From contig CAXAMN010021273.1 in NCBI GenBank assembly GCA_963970005.1, forward strand, positions 1,097,319 through 1,161,318: a stretch of 64,000 bases of DNA, read 5' to 3'. The notes beneath the pieces were generated by a model. That model worked only from the letters and a program-made list of their open reading frames with translations. It ran no database searches and had not been told where the DNA came from. This document shows positions 41,357 through 53,600 of the stretch, piece by piece. Every line of letters starts with the position of its first letter. The stretch's first letter is position 1. The stretch is from Durusdinium trenchii. Lineage: Eukaryota; Sar; Dinophyceae; Suessiales; Symbiodiniaceae. Made by a program: the position numbers and the translations under genes.

Positions 41357-41799
41357 ACAGATCAATAGCAGGGTGGTGGAGACACCAGTATTGCTTCTCC
41401 ACCAACGAAGCTGGCAATACATGGTGAGGATATCAGTCCTGGACGCAGAACTGACGTACCTGCTTTTCAATTTGTGTTCATCAAGTTGTGCCTCATTGAC
41501 TCCAATGTTTCTTTGTTTAGGCTGTTGCCACCTGTCTTCCGCTGCTCTGGACGGTGGAAGACCCACGTACACCCCCACTTCGGTCGTGGACTTCGGAGGT
41601 CAACGGTTTTGACTCCATTTCAACGCTCCTCACAATAACCCTTCCCAGTGTGTGTCAGCCAAACAGCGTAAGTCACCCCGTGCCAACCTGTTTTGTCAAG
41701 GGGCTTACGCCTAACAGCGCGCCAGCAGGGGGCCCAGGACGAGGTGGTAGAGGCAGTGAGCGCCCAAAGTGGTGGTTGCTGTGGAGCTCGAGTGTGTGA
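41357..41799 (+). CDS. Candidate four-exon gene end, unknown
   Basis: Exon 41357-41423 (QINSRVVETPVLLLHQRSWQ-YM, ATG|GTGAGG donor) joins in phase 0 to 41521-41598 (TTGTTTAG acceptor, AVATCLPLLWTVEDPRTPPL..., GAG|GTCAAC donor). A possible 19-bp microexon at 41649-41667 has a CCCAG acceptor and a GTAAGT donor. A last exon after GCCAGCAG (about 41730-41799) reads RGGRGSERPKWWLLWSSSV-TGA. All phases are compatible. Family not recognised. Confidence 0.5.
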
Positions 41800-41920
41800 T
41801 GCTGTGGTTGTGGCAGTGCAGGGGTGGTTGCTGCTGTGAGGGCATACTGTGGTTGTTGTGGTTTTGGCGTTGTTGTCATTGTTGGTGTTGTGGTGTGGCT
41901 GTTGCTGTGACCAGAAACAG
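41780..41920. repeat. TGG/TTG-rich low-complexity tract
   Basis: Runs of GTGGTTGCTG and TTGTTGG type. They explain the threonine/proline/histidine minus frame at 41673-42137. Confidence 0.8.
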
Positions 41921-42501
41921 AACAAGAAACAGAACATGCCAATAATGCAAGGCAACTTGGGCTGACTCGCACCAGTGGGCCATCTGAAGCCATCTTGAAG
42001 GAAGGGGGGTACCCCTTAAAAATTGAAACATCTGCCAAAAGCTCAAAAAGTAACATTGTGTTGTTCAAAGGTATGCAGAAAGCTACAAACATGCCAGGGC
42101 GTGGACACTGCTGCCATATGGGCGCCATTTCAAGCATTCAATGGGCAAATTGAGATGTCTTATTAGAATTTAAAGATGAACTTAGAGCCAAGTTCACGTG
42201 ACGAAACATCTGAAGGCCTTCCGAGCACTCACACACCTTGGTTTCACACTTCAACGCCCTCACGAAACGATTCTCGGCGCGACCCGTTGGTCTGTTCGGG
42301 CAGGTCCAAAGTTCCCGGTCATGTTCGACCATGGTGATTCTTTGTCATGTTCCCCCATCGGCTGGGGTCGGCGGATAGCATGTATATTTGCCCTGGAAAC
42401 CCAGAGTCTTACACGCCGGATACCAGCCAAAGGATTCTGCCTAAGCGACCATGGGGAATGAGCTAAAGTCCCTGCCATGCCCCCGAGATGTCCTAGTTCA
42501 G

Positions 42502-42917
42502 CCGGCTTTGCGAATTGCTCAGCGGACGGCATGTTTGGGATCCACGGGGGTCAGGAGGAACGCCGCGCGATGCCAGACCTCATGCTTTACGAGGCAATGA
42601 AGACAAGATCCACAGTTCACAATGCCAAAGAAATCGAACCAATAGTCCATGTTTTCATAGGATACAGTCAGATATCTCTCCGTGTACTCAACCTTTGGAG
42701 AAACACCTTGCAAAAGAAACAACAAGCAAACATATTATATAAATTTATATATATATATACACAAAGACACACTGTTGGATCTTCTTGTCAGATTGAGGTT
42801 CACCGCGAGTTGCGGGAAGACGCTCCTCCGCTGGAGATCACCGTCGCCAAGGCAGAGGAGCACGAGCTCTTGCGATCCTTGGTGTCGGAGTCCGAGGAGG
42901 GCGTCCGAGAAGATTGA
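42502..42917 (+). CDS. Candidate two-exon gene end, unknown
   Basis: After a TAGTTCAG acceptor: GFANCSADGMFGIHGGQEER, then RRAMPDLMLYEAMKTRSTVH. The last exon, 42792-42917 (TTGTCAG acceptor, phase 0), reads IEVHRELREDAPPLEITVAK, then an acidic tail EEGVRED-TGA. The intervening bases stay open by chance but include a TA microsatellite, typical intron content. The end of the first exon is not fixed (GCAATG after GAG at about 42594 is a possible GC donor). Confidence 0.55.
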
Positions 42918-43048
42918 TCCTGGGAAGTCCGTTTCACCCAAGAATTGACTTGAGGGGGTTGGAAAAAAACCGAAGAAAGCAGAAGCTGCAGGAAGCTGCT
43001 TACGAAGGGGTGCAAAGTTCACCCTGAACCCTCCCAACTGGCTATCCC

Positions 43049-43141
43049 TGGGCGGTCGAGAGTCTCCAGAAGAGCCACGAAATGGAACATGCCGAGCAGG
43101 GAGCAATTTCTGCTCGCCTTTTGAAGCACGAAGACCAGTGA
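43049..43141 (+). CDS. Candidate exon, unknown
   Basis: The frame WAVESLQKSHEMEHAEQGAI, SARLLKHEDQ-TGA is strongly helical and charged. A clear acceptor is lacking. It lies only about 130 bp after the stop of the preceding gene model. Confidence 0.38.
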   Translation, partial: WAVESLQKSHEMEHAEQGAISARLLKHEDQ

Positions 43142-43660
43142 CCCATGAACATCGAGTGTGAACATGGCGGCTCCGAAAATGGCGCGAGGCTTTGGAGAAG
43201 TGGGAGATGTAAAACCAGTGCTGCTATGAATGAATCTACCCCCGGGAGATTATCATTGGAACCTGAAAATTGACCTTTGGAAGACAATTTGCTTCTACAA
43301 ACCAGTTTGCAGATTCCATGTTAATCTTCCACCGCGCAAGGGAATCCTTTTGACGGGGTGGAGTTGAACGTGCAGATAGCTGCATGGGAGGGCGATGTGG
43401 AACAGCTTCCCAACAGGGCCCAGCGGTGGTTGTTTCCTAGGTGTTCTCTCTTCTGTACCCAGAAACATTGCAGATCACTGCCGGCAAACGGCAATCTACC
43501 CCTGAATACCAGAAAAGAAAGTTGCAGATGGACCCACCTAAGATCACCTAAGTATTGAGAGCAGCTGGTGTATGAATTTGATCCTCCAGGTCACCCAAGA
43601 ATTGTGTGATTTAATGCCATCCATCTCTACGCATTGGAGTCAGAACGCACTCTTACCCAG

Positions 43661-43808
43661 TCTACACTCCGACGCCACGGATCGATCTGCAGCGACATCG
43701 CTGCGATCGCTCTCGCTTCTCCAGGAGCGGGGCCGCCTCATTTTTCGATCCTTAGCCTTCCGTGGTGGTGAGCGAAACGTGGTGCTCAGCGTGAAGTTCG
43801 ATGGGGAG
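43661..43808 (+). CDS. Candidate internal exon, unknown
   Basis: A clean exon between a TCTTACCCAG acceptor and a GAG|GTATGG donor: 49 codons after one carried-in base. It includes HSDATDRSAATSLRSLSLLQ, then IFRSLAFRGGERNVVLSVKF and DGE. The second half alternates like beta-strands. Partner exons are not identified; 43350-43440 (VELNVQIAAWEGDVEQLPNR) may be one. Confidence 0.58.
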
Positions 43809-45445
43809 GTATGGAGCGGACGTGGTGCGTCGCGGCTTTTTGGGTCTTCACCATCATCATGTCTGGGGAGGGTGGGACGGATTGGAGCGGAATGTTGAGG
43901 CCTTGAGGTTGAAAGCATGGTTTATTCAGAGATCGCTTGTGGTTGAGAAAGATCGGTTGAAAGATCTCAACAATCTTTGATGGTTAAGCACCATCTCTTG
44001 CAACAAGCATCTCAACATGCAACATATTCGGTTGTGAAATGTTGTCCAGCCTGGGGATTTTTGGTGGGTGTTCGGGCCAAACACGGGTGGTGGGACGTTT
44101 TTTCCAGATGGCTAGCGGCTAGAGCAAGCACTCAGTTTGCGGATTCAAGAAAGAATTCAGGTGAATCAGCCGGTTTTGTTGATGTTCTTTTGCTTAAGGT
44201 CTGGTGCGTCGCGTGGCAAATTCACAGTTTTGTTGGCGGAGGCAAGTATGGCTCCTCCCAAAAAGAACGGGTCTTTGCCAAACAGAAACCGCTCATTCTG
44301 AGTCCAAGACAGGAGAATGGGGGGACTGTTCTGCCACAAATCTTGGTGTTTGTTTAGCTAAACGTCCGATGCCAGGACGAGTGGAGAGACTTGCCGCCCA
44401 CGAATGGCAATGGACGTGTGGAGGTGAGCCAAATGACCGGACGCAGGTGGTTCGAAAGGACGCAGATGCAGAGCTCATGCAGACTGTTACTGAAAATAAA
44501 TTCCCTCCATTGGGATTGTAAAGCCTCTCCGTACGGGTGGTGTTATTGATCAACCGTCTACATTGAGGAACTAGCAGTATGCTCCTCCAAAGCAGATACA
44601 GATTTGGACAGAGATACAGATCTAGATACAGGGAGAGCTAGAATGTCAGAACAGTTCTCCCTTATCCTGCGAACCTTGTGGCAATATACCACCATCACAT
44701 ACCATCATTACCCAAAAACCAGGCAACAAAAACACGTTCGGGGTGAACCTCTCAACAGACATATATATATATTACTATAAAATACATCGAGTCACGGAGG
44801 GATGTGTAAAACGTCCTCCATCGCGATCAAAAAAAAGACATTAACAGTGATTTACATCTACTCCTCATCCACATGGGAATCATTCCAGCAGAAACATGGT
44901 TTGATCATTCATGATCGTTCCCATGTGTTTGTGTATATATATATATATGAATATTTTTGATTATCTGTTGATGGAGTGAGAGGGTTTCGATGAACAGTAC
45001 AGCGTACAGAACTTGTATCTCACGACTATGGGACTTTTCTGTTTCGCCCACTCGGTAGAAAAGGAAGTTGAACAACGGGAGTCTTTGATTTGACACGACA
45101 CGTCCATTACACGGAAAGGATGTCAACCTATTATCAGAGAGCTTCCAAACATACCTCGCGTTGAAAGCTCTCCATGGGCTTTGAATTGATTCTAACTTCT
45201 AACTCCATTCTCCAAAGGAGTCTCCAAAGGTAGGAACTGACTCTCCAAGCCCATCACAAACATCCCCAAGCACCATCTCAGATCAGAGGGTATCCCGAAC
45301 ACAGCTTGAACAGAAGCTATGGATGTGTATGTCTTTTCGTCCTCCAACCGCTCAAAACCCTGAAAACCATCTGAAGAATTCTGAAGACCCTTTCCGAACT
45401 TATCGGACCTGCCCGATTTCATTTGGAACAGACATTTAGGTCGTT
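43809..45445. other. Mostly non-coding stretch
   Basis: A possible tiny exon (DEWRDLPPTNGNGRVE, about 44374-44421) has a CCAG acceptor and a GTGAGC donor. Two TA microsatellites occur (44760-44770, 44936-44948). Nothing else recognised. Confidence 0.35.
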
Positions 45446-45675
45446 AAAATAGGGAGACCGAACCGAACCACCGGCGTCCCGAACCCCCTGGAAGGTTCGG
45501 AAAATCGACCTCAAAACCCCATTGGGCCAGGGTGTTTCCCTATTCAAAATGCACACCCGGAGCCCACGACATCCCCATGACCGAGGTTGATGTGACGGTG
45601 CCAGAGCACCTGGTGGAGAAAGCTGCCGTGCCAACACCCAGGGGGCGGAGGGACGGCGCTTCTTCTGCGGAGTAG
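45446..45675 (+). CDS. Candidate terminal exon or small gene, unknown
   Basis: 76 open codons end in a very protein-like tail. From the ATG at 45577: MTEVDVTVPEHLVEKAAVPT, then PRGRRDGASSAE-TAG (32 residues). The upstream part is proline/arginine-rich and may be intronic. The minus-strand frame 45419-45637 is its shadow. Confidence 0.5.
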
Positions 45676-46737
45676 GTCACGTGTCAAAGCAGAAGAAAGA
45701 CATTTCAGTTAAGACATATATTTAATCTTTGAACCTTCTGGCCGTCACGTCCACTTTTATGAGCATAAGCATGCATAGTTCATGTTGAATTGCTGAACGG
45801 CTGAAGCACTGCAGAAGTCAAGGGGTGTGTGGAATCCTTGATGCTTGGGTGTGATTGAGGTGATTACAGGCTTGCCGTGGTTTGGAACCTTTTCCGTCAC
45901 CCAATGCTCAATCCTGACAGGTTCGGCTTGGCTTGAAGATTTGGCTTCGCTATGATGTATGGAGTGTTTGAAGGCCTAGATGCTAGTGGTTACACTGTCA
46001 CTGTAGGCGCGCGGGCTTTCGACAAGTGTTGAGTCGATGTCCTTCGCATAGCCCAACACGCATCCCCAAACAAAGGGTTTCCACCAACTACACTGCGAGG
46101 AAAACGTTCTATGGAAGTGGAGTGAAAACCACCATGGCATTCAGATTTCATGGCCATCCAGGGCATGTCATCCACTTCCATGAAGAAATTTCAGGGGTGT
46201 ACCGGTGTACATGCTCAGTTCTTTAGGGGGGTTCACCAGTCCCCGTTTGTCGCGGACCTGCGGACCCTTAGGAAGATGGCCTCCTGAATTTGACGGTCCG
46301 GTTGCCGGGTGAGGCAAGGATTTGGAGTGTGACGAAGCGACAAGCGACAAGCGACGTCACCCCTGGATTTTGGAATCGAACAGTTCATGAATCCCCTGGA
46401 AACCCACGGACTTCCTCGGATAGGATGGCTTTTCGGAGTCGTTGTTGACCATGTTTTCTTCTACGTTCAATAACAGGACCTTCCAACAGGTGGTTTTCTG
46501 GACACCGAACTGGTCACGAAGCGAACCGAGTCCGTGTTTCGGAGGAGTGGAGTAAGGAGTGGCAGCTTCCGCTGGTCAGCCCACCAGTCCACCCACCCCA
46601 GCGGCCAGGGACTCTCCCCACGACAGTCCGGAGGAACTTTGAAGGAACACAGTAGAGAATCCACAAAATTCCCAGACACGACCCATGAGACTGACATATA
46701 TTATCATGTCATATATATATATATATATTTTTTCATA

Positions 46738-46829
46738 CCTAGCGCTTCCAAGGGGTGCCCTGTTTGGAGACCTGTGACTCCGTAGTGTGGAGATATCCAG
46801 CCGGGTGACCCCGAACGGTGAAGCAGCTG
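46738..46829. repeat. Hairpin repeat family, copy 2
   Basis: The left arm CCTAGCGCTTCCAAGGGGTG is intact; the right arm (TATCCAGCCGGGTGACCCCG...GAAGCAGCTG) is diverged. A TA microsatellite abuts the left end. Confidence 0.7.
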
Positions 46830-46857
46830 CCTCCCACCATGTCCCACCTCCTGGGAG

Positions 46858-46984
46858 CACCGGACCGACCCTCTCCGAGCGCATCCGACCGCGCTCTTCA
46901 CCCACGCGACAGGACATCACCGCGCGCGCGTCGGCTCTGTTGGTGCAGCCGGAGGGCGTCTTAGCTCCTCGGAGCGCCGTTTGA
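46858..46984 (+). CDS. Candidate terminal exon, unknown
   Basis: From a GGGAG boundary the frame reads TGPTLSERIRPRSSPTRQDI, TARASALLVQPEGVLAPRSA-V and TGA. GC-rich and arginine/serine-rich. A second frame starting MSHLLGAPDRP is also open, so confidence is moderate. Confidence 0.38.
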
Positions 46985-47645
46985 GCTGGGCGTCGGTGCG
47001 GTCGCAGGGCGGGTCGCAGGGCGGGTCGCTCCCAAAAAGGGAGCGGGGGAAAGAAGTGGTGTATTTGGCAGCTGGATTCTGGGCAGAACTACTGAAACAG
47101 GGGACTTGAGTTGTTTGGGGAAAACCTGACAAGACTTGCTGAGATAGACTATCTGTACGTACATCCTTCGGTGGTGTAGAGACGTCAATTCTTTGCGGTC
47201 ACCAAGATCCATAGATCGTTTGGCCTTATAAGACGTGCAGATAATCTTCTTGTGAGAGAGAAGGAACCAGGCCAAGTTTCAACCATTGAAACCATTAATG
47301 GTTGTAGTGGTATGTAGTGGTCGTAACCAATCGCAGGGATGATGGCCAAGTCGGACTGCAAAGTCTTGTGCCAGAGTGCGATAGAGGGTGCAATCCCATG
47401 CGATCCCCCTCTTTTCAGACTTCACTTGGTTTCGCTTAGCTAGGATGCTCCGACCCTCCTTTAGGAATACAACTCACGTGAAAGTAAGTTCTCACCCGTT
47501 TTGGATATGTATGCCGTTGAAGACATCGCTTGGAGAATTCATTCAACAGGAGGTCCAAGCATGCTGGTTAAATGGTAGATGAGTAAGGCATCGAGATTCC
47601 TTTTCTTCAAGCATCCACATCCTTCCTTTTCTTCCAAGCTCTTAG

Positions 47646-50600
47646 GTACATCGATCTCACCCAGGATCTCCATGCCCAGGTGATCTCGGACATTGATGAT
47701 ACCGTGAAGGTCACCGAGGTCTTTCTCGGCAAGGAGTCCGGGCAGGTGAAGATAGGCGAAGTAACTGACTAGAAAACCTGTGAAGTCACTGTGTTCTTGT
47801 TGCTTTTGGTCCGGTGAAGTCACCATAAGTCACCAATCTAAAAACAGACTCGTGACTCGTCTTGTGTGTTTTGTTTAAACATGTTTTGGGTGAAAAAATT
47901 GACCCCACACCCATCCATCCCCACAGGTAAAATAGGGAGACTACCCTGGCTTGATGGATTCGGCTGGAATGGGCGTTTGTACGTTTTGTGGAGGATCAGG
48001 GACAACCCTAGAAGAACTTGGTCAACGAACATTTTCAGGCTCAAGAGGCTCATCTTCTTGTGGTCGGAACAACACTACTGTAGATCCTATAGAGGATCGG
48101 TTCCAGAGTTTGCAGGTCGCGTTGGTTCCAAAAACGGCTTTGATCATGTTTGATGCACCACGTCTTGCAGGACATGGTGGTGCGAAACACCTTCCTGGAG
48201 GCCCGTTTTACGGGGCACGGTATCGGGGGGTGGCAGCATGGCTTGCGTAGACTGGAGTTGTGTGGGGATTGTTTGAGCTGGAGTTCTAGTTCCAGAATGT
48301 TCTAGATGGAGTGAGAATGGAAGGAAATTCTATCAGGATGGGGCTATGTGATGTCGCGCCACTAGAGTCGAATAATGGAGTGCACAGTAGTGCACAGTGC
48401 ACACAATTCAGTGTTTGTTACAAAGTCATTCCCAGTGCCGGCCCCCATCATTCATTGAGACCTCCATGGCCCTTCATGGCCCAAGCTTCATTTGAGATCG
48501 AGGAATTTGCTTGGTTTCAGGCTATTCATTCAATTCCAGACCAATGGGTCCATGGGACTGGAATGGGTCCATGGGACTGGAATGGTTACAAACACTGAAA
48601 ACCCAATGCAAATGACCCATCCGTGTAGGAAACGATGCCAGGAAACCATTCGTTTGGTCTGGAAACTGGTCTTGCTCACCGAACGACCCGTTGTCGCTGT
48701 CGGGATCTCCTGGGTTTGACCACCTCGCCAGGTGGTGTTCCCTCACGACATCGATCTGCCTCCCAGACACTCCATGTATATAGGGATGTGAATTTCCACT
48801 GTGAAATGGGTGGCCCTAGGGCCGATATAAATTGAATCTTGAAACATTAGAATGGGTTTCCAATTCCAATTCCCTATCCATGTATGGAATATAGATGAAT
48901 ATAGTTATAAGTGGATTTACCTAAGACCACTCCGATGTAGACATGCCAATTGGACGGTTTCATCCTTTTTTGCCAGGGTGCTTCATCGCAGGAGTTTCGC
49001 CCGGTCTCTGGCATGGTGAACCTCTACCGATCCTGGTGGGAGGAGACGAGTCAGTCGTGACGGTTTCGGCATGGACTCCCATGGAGCGAGGAGGAGGTGG
49101 AGCTCATGTGGAGCGAGGTGGAGTGGTGACACCTCAGAATTGATTTGGATTGATTGGCAGGATCGACATAAGGCCGACATGTCATCCAGAGCCGACATGT
49201 CATGTGGTTCGCAAAGTTTGATCACCCACCATTGATGTTCAAGCTTTACTTGGGATCGTGGAACCATATTGGGACTCATTCTTGTTCTTTCGTGAGTTGA
49301 AGCCACCAACCAGATATGTGTGTGTGTGTGTCGCACGGGCTTTGGCTTGGATGTTGTTTTAATATGATCAGGAGACGGATGACTCGTGAGCATCCTCCAG
49401 GTAATTTTGTTTGTATATGTATCATGCCTATCCAAGAGGAGTATGCTGAGAGCACAGCTTCATGAAGTAGTGCACGCGGAAGGCCCTTTTCGGACAGGTT
49501 ATTCTTTTCATCAACTGGGAACCTCAAGCCATTTGACGCTCCTTCATTAGAAGCGCCCTCGTTCGAATGGTTTGCAACGTCCTTTACGGAAATTGATGTA
49601 GACATGGACATTTGGTACTCAAAAGTGACACTGTCACAGGACCTGCCTAGGCTCCTCCTCAGGTTGTCCGGCGAAAGGTTGTCTGCCATAGGCTCCTCTT
49701 GAACCGTGGCTGGGACTGGCACGGTTCTCAATCAGAGGTCAAAGGCTTTTGATGTTCAAAATGAAGTGACCTAGCGCTTCCAAGGGGTGCCCAATGGAGA
49801 CCTGTAAGTAGTGTAGAGATGTCCATTGGTGACCCCTTGGAAGCAGCTGATAGGAGTAGATTTTACCTTTGTGTTGATATAAAAATACCATATTTTGGGC
49901 GGTTAATGGTCCAAGACCAGAGGTCACTCAAGCTCGAGGTGTGTCAAAGTGTGTCCTCCTCTTTTCCGAGGTCACTCGCTTCCATGATCTGCACCTTCCC
50001 GGAACCTCAGGGCGCCCTCCGGGCCCCTCGCCAGCTTGACGTTTCTCGCCACGCCCATTCGTCTCGGGGCTCTTATGCCCGCCATGCGCTGCGAGGACTA
50101 TGGTGCCACCTTCGCCTTTGTCTCCAACAGCCCACCCGAGCTTCAGGAGAGCTCGCGGCGCACGGCGTCGTTGGCCGAGCGACGACGATCCGCCGCCACT
50201 CACTCCGCCGGCGACACAAAGTATCCCAAAGTCAAGTAGTCAATGGTCAATTGTTTAGTTGTTTAGGTTTAGGAAATATTTTGAGGCACCTACTCCAACC
50301 CCCAAATAATTACCCCAGGGAGGCAGCCGTCTCTTTCCATTCCTTACTAAAGCATCCAACATTTGCCACAACAATCCACATAGAATTTGAAAGTTCCCTG
50401 CTGTTTGTTGGGCAGTTCGTTGCATTTGTTTTGCAGTTTTAAGAAACAGATCTGGGTCTCCCCAGCATGGGTTCAAGCGTCGCCTTCTCGTTACCCACAA
50501 ACGACTGGAGCGGGGACCCAACAGTTGGTCTCTAGTGGTTCATGAAACGGCAGTAGGCCGTGAGCTTGATAGAACCACATCGACGATCCCATCTATTTGA

Positions 50601-53600
50601 GTCGGCGACAAATGAGGCGGTCCCCGGTCCCCGGTCCGTGACGCAGTCGATTTAAGGTCGAGCCTGTACTCAAACCAGTCTTGCTGGTGGGTGGTGCTAT
50701 GTTCCGGTACAAGGGATCCAGGACATACTGCCTATTACAGTAGTAGTACCGGCAGTGTGGCTTCCAGTCCAAGAGATGCAACACTATTCAAGTACTCAGT
50801 TCCTGGATTGTGCAAGAGGTTACTCTTTCGCAACAAGCACTTCTGTCAGATGGTCTCCACATCTTACCAATCACTGACAATCAGGAAAGCCCTTCCAATG
50901 ACGCTCTACCGGTACACACCATGTATCTATACTCACAGTACACCTGCATACAAATGCGTGCCAAGCTTCAATTGTTTTCACTCCGCTTTCCGTCCACGTT
51001 CACTCCGCACGACGCGTTCACTGCCCTCCCGCGGCTTTGCTTGGCAGCTTCTTCCGCCCACCTGACATGTTTTCTGGACATGCATACTTGACACCTCAAA
51101 TAGTATTTGGATGTATTTGGATAAATACACCTCGGAGGTCGATGGCCTTTTCTGGTGACCAAATGTCATGCAGTGTTGACATATGTTTTACATTGTTTTA
51201 CCCTAAGGCAATCTACCGCTGTCAACGTTTCGTCGCGTGTTTTTACAAAACACAGAAGGTGGTTAATGAAACCCTGTGCCAGCTGAGGTCGAACATTCGT
51301 TCTGGGTCCGGTCGGTCAGTTGCTGTTTGTTCTTGGGAGGACAGATTGAAAGCCAAACAGTGCAATCGGTCTTCTTCTACCTGCTTTGTTTTTCTATGGC
51401 CTCACTTCCCAGGAGCCGCTGCGAGAGTTCTTGATCAATGCAGGCAGCGCCGGGTCAGGGCGCTGAACTGAAGCGTTCAGCATTGGCAGAGTGTTTTTGG
51501 ACATCATGCGCCAAACCATGTTTGGCGACCCAGGTTGGATGGGTCTCATTGGATCTCAATTGGATCTCATTGGATTTTGTTGGAGTGAGGTTTGTGTTGA
51601 ATCCAGATGGTGGTTGACAGATCAACCACAGGAGAACTCGACCACCCAAACAAGATTCTGTACCAACCGGGTTAGCCACCCTAGTTGGTCATCTCCAAGC
51701 AAAGTTGTCACTTGGTCACGTCACTTGGTTGGGAATCAACAGATGGTCATGTTTGTTTGATGATGACCAACTCACCTCCTCCCACTTCAGAAGACATCAA
51801 TATATATATATATATATAAACACATTCTGAAGACATTTAATTTGAAAGCCCCTTTTCCAAAAAGACTGATGATGCAGTTTCATTCAGCACACTGTTCAGC
51901 ACCCCCCCCTTCAGTCAAGACCCTATGGCCTGGCTGGCCTGGCGAAACAGCAAGCCGCCAGCCCTGGCAGCCCTGGTAGGTTGACCTCCCGAGGAGGTCG
52001 TTCCCACAGCCCAGCGTCCGTTGGGTCGTTCGACGTTCGTTCGTTCGGTCCGGTCGACCGTTCATGCGGTGAAGGTTCATGCGCCGTGCGCTGCTTTTGT
52101 TGAGTTTGTCACCGGTCACCGGTCACCAGGTTCTGGTCTCTAGTAGAGACAGAATGGCAAAAGACCATAAATGGATGTCTTCAGCATAAATGGCATTAGT
52201 GCGATCACCAGGAGCATGATGAAGTGTTGATTGTTGTTGTTGTTTGTTGTTGTTTGTTGTTGTTNNNNNNNNNNTTGTTGTTGTTGTTGTTGTCGTTGTT
52301 GTTGTTGTTTTTCTTGCTCCCCTCCAAAGAGCTGTGGAACATGTGCGTAATTATTTGTGTGTGTGATTTTCTTCACGGACACCAAAAAGTCTTCAGAAAT
52401 CAAACATTTTTGGACCCATGGAGAGGTTCTGAGGAGAAGCTGGGCAGGAGACACCTTAATTAAGTCATATGTTTTCTTTTTCCATAGTGGTTGGGCACCT
52501 CTCAAATTCACTCTTTTTCACAGCGCACCCTGGGGCTCACGTCTTCCGGTGTGCTTTTCAGTTCCCCCCGTAAACGGCGCTCCGCCCCAGCTCGAAATCC
52601 TCGAGAGGTTTCCCTCTGGCGCCGGTCTTCTTGCGGCCTTTGGGCGGTTCCAAGGCGCCCGGTCGGCGTCGATGGGTCCCTGCAACCGACGGTCTTGCAA
52701 AACCCGGTCTCAAACGGCCGGTCTCAAACGGCCGCATGTTTGGCCAAGTCTTCAACCTCTCAGATTCCCTAAAGAGCATGATTGTTTGGGAATCATCCTG
52801 ACGTAGACCATGTGACCATGTGTGTTTCCCAGTAGTGAATCACAGACCTCTCCTTGGTTCTGAACATTGGCACGTCCGGCACTCCGCCGTTTGAGGTCGA
52901 CAGTGTCGTTTGAGGTCCACTCTATAGTAGTCGGCTGCATATAAATCGATATACGTGGGAGTTGGCCCTTCAATATTGAATGCATTATAGACCATAAGAG
53001 TGACAAGAAGATAATGACAAGGCAAGGCGGCAAGGCAATCTTATGTAAATAATACAATCTTCAAGGTCCTAATCTTCACCCCAGATTCAGCAAATCCGTT
53101 CGCAAAGTCACGATACAAGCCCCCCACGGCCCCTTTGGCGATTCTTGGGACACCCACGAAATCGATGGTCTCTTCTCTCTTCGTGGCGCACGGCCAGTGC
53201 CCACGTCCGCACGTCCGCACGGCCGCGCAGGAGGACAGGATCGCCTTCAAAGAGCAGACCATCTCCGAGCTGCTGCGCCAGTTCCCCCGAAAGAAGGCGC
53301 CCAGCACCGGCCGTTAGTGACGCTGGCACCGGGCGCGGTGTACACGTCCGGGACCGCTGTGGGGCGTCCGTTGAGGAGTCCCAAGATGGTGGACGTTTCA
53401 GTTTCTGCAAGTAGGGAGATGGTCATGCGTCATGCATACTTGTTGGAGTGAGTTCATAGGAATTTTATAGGGTATACATGGGTATTTTAACAGACCCTGT
53501 AAAGATATGAAACCATGGATTCATAGGATTCATAGGGTATACATAGTTCATGGATTCAATGGTTGCATATCTATACAACATTCTGCATCTTGGACTGTGT

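Noticed and set aside
52140..52511. Glutamine/leucine-repeat frames across the gap
   Set aside because: Generated by the TTG repeat and unknown bases.
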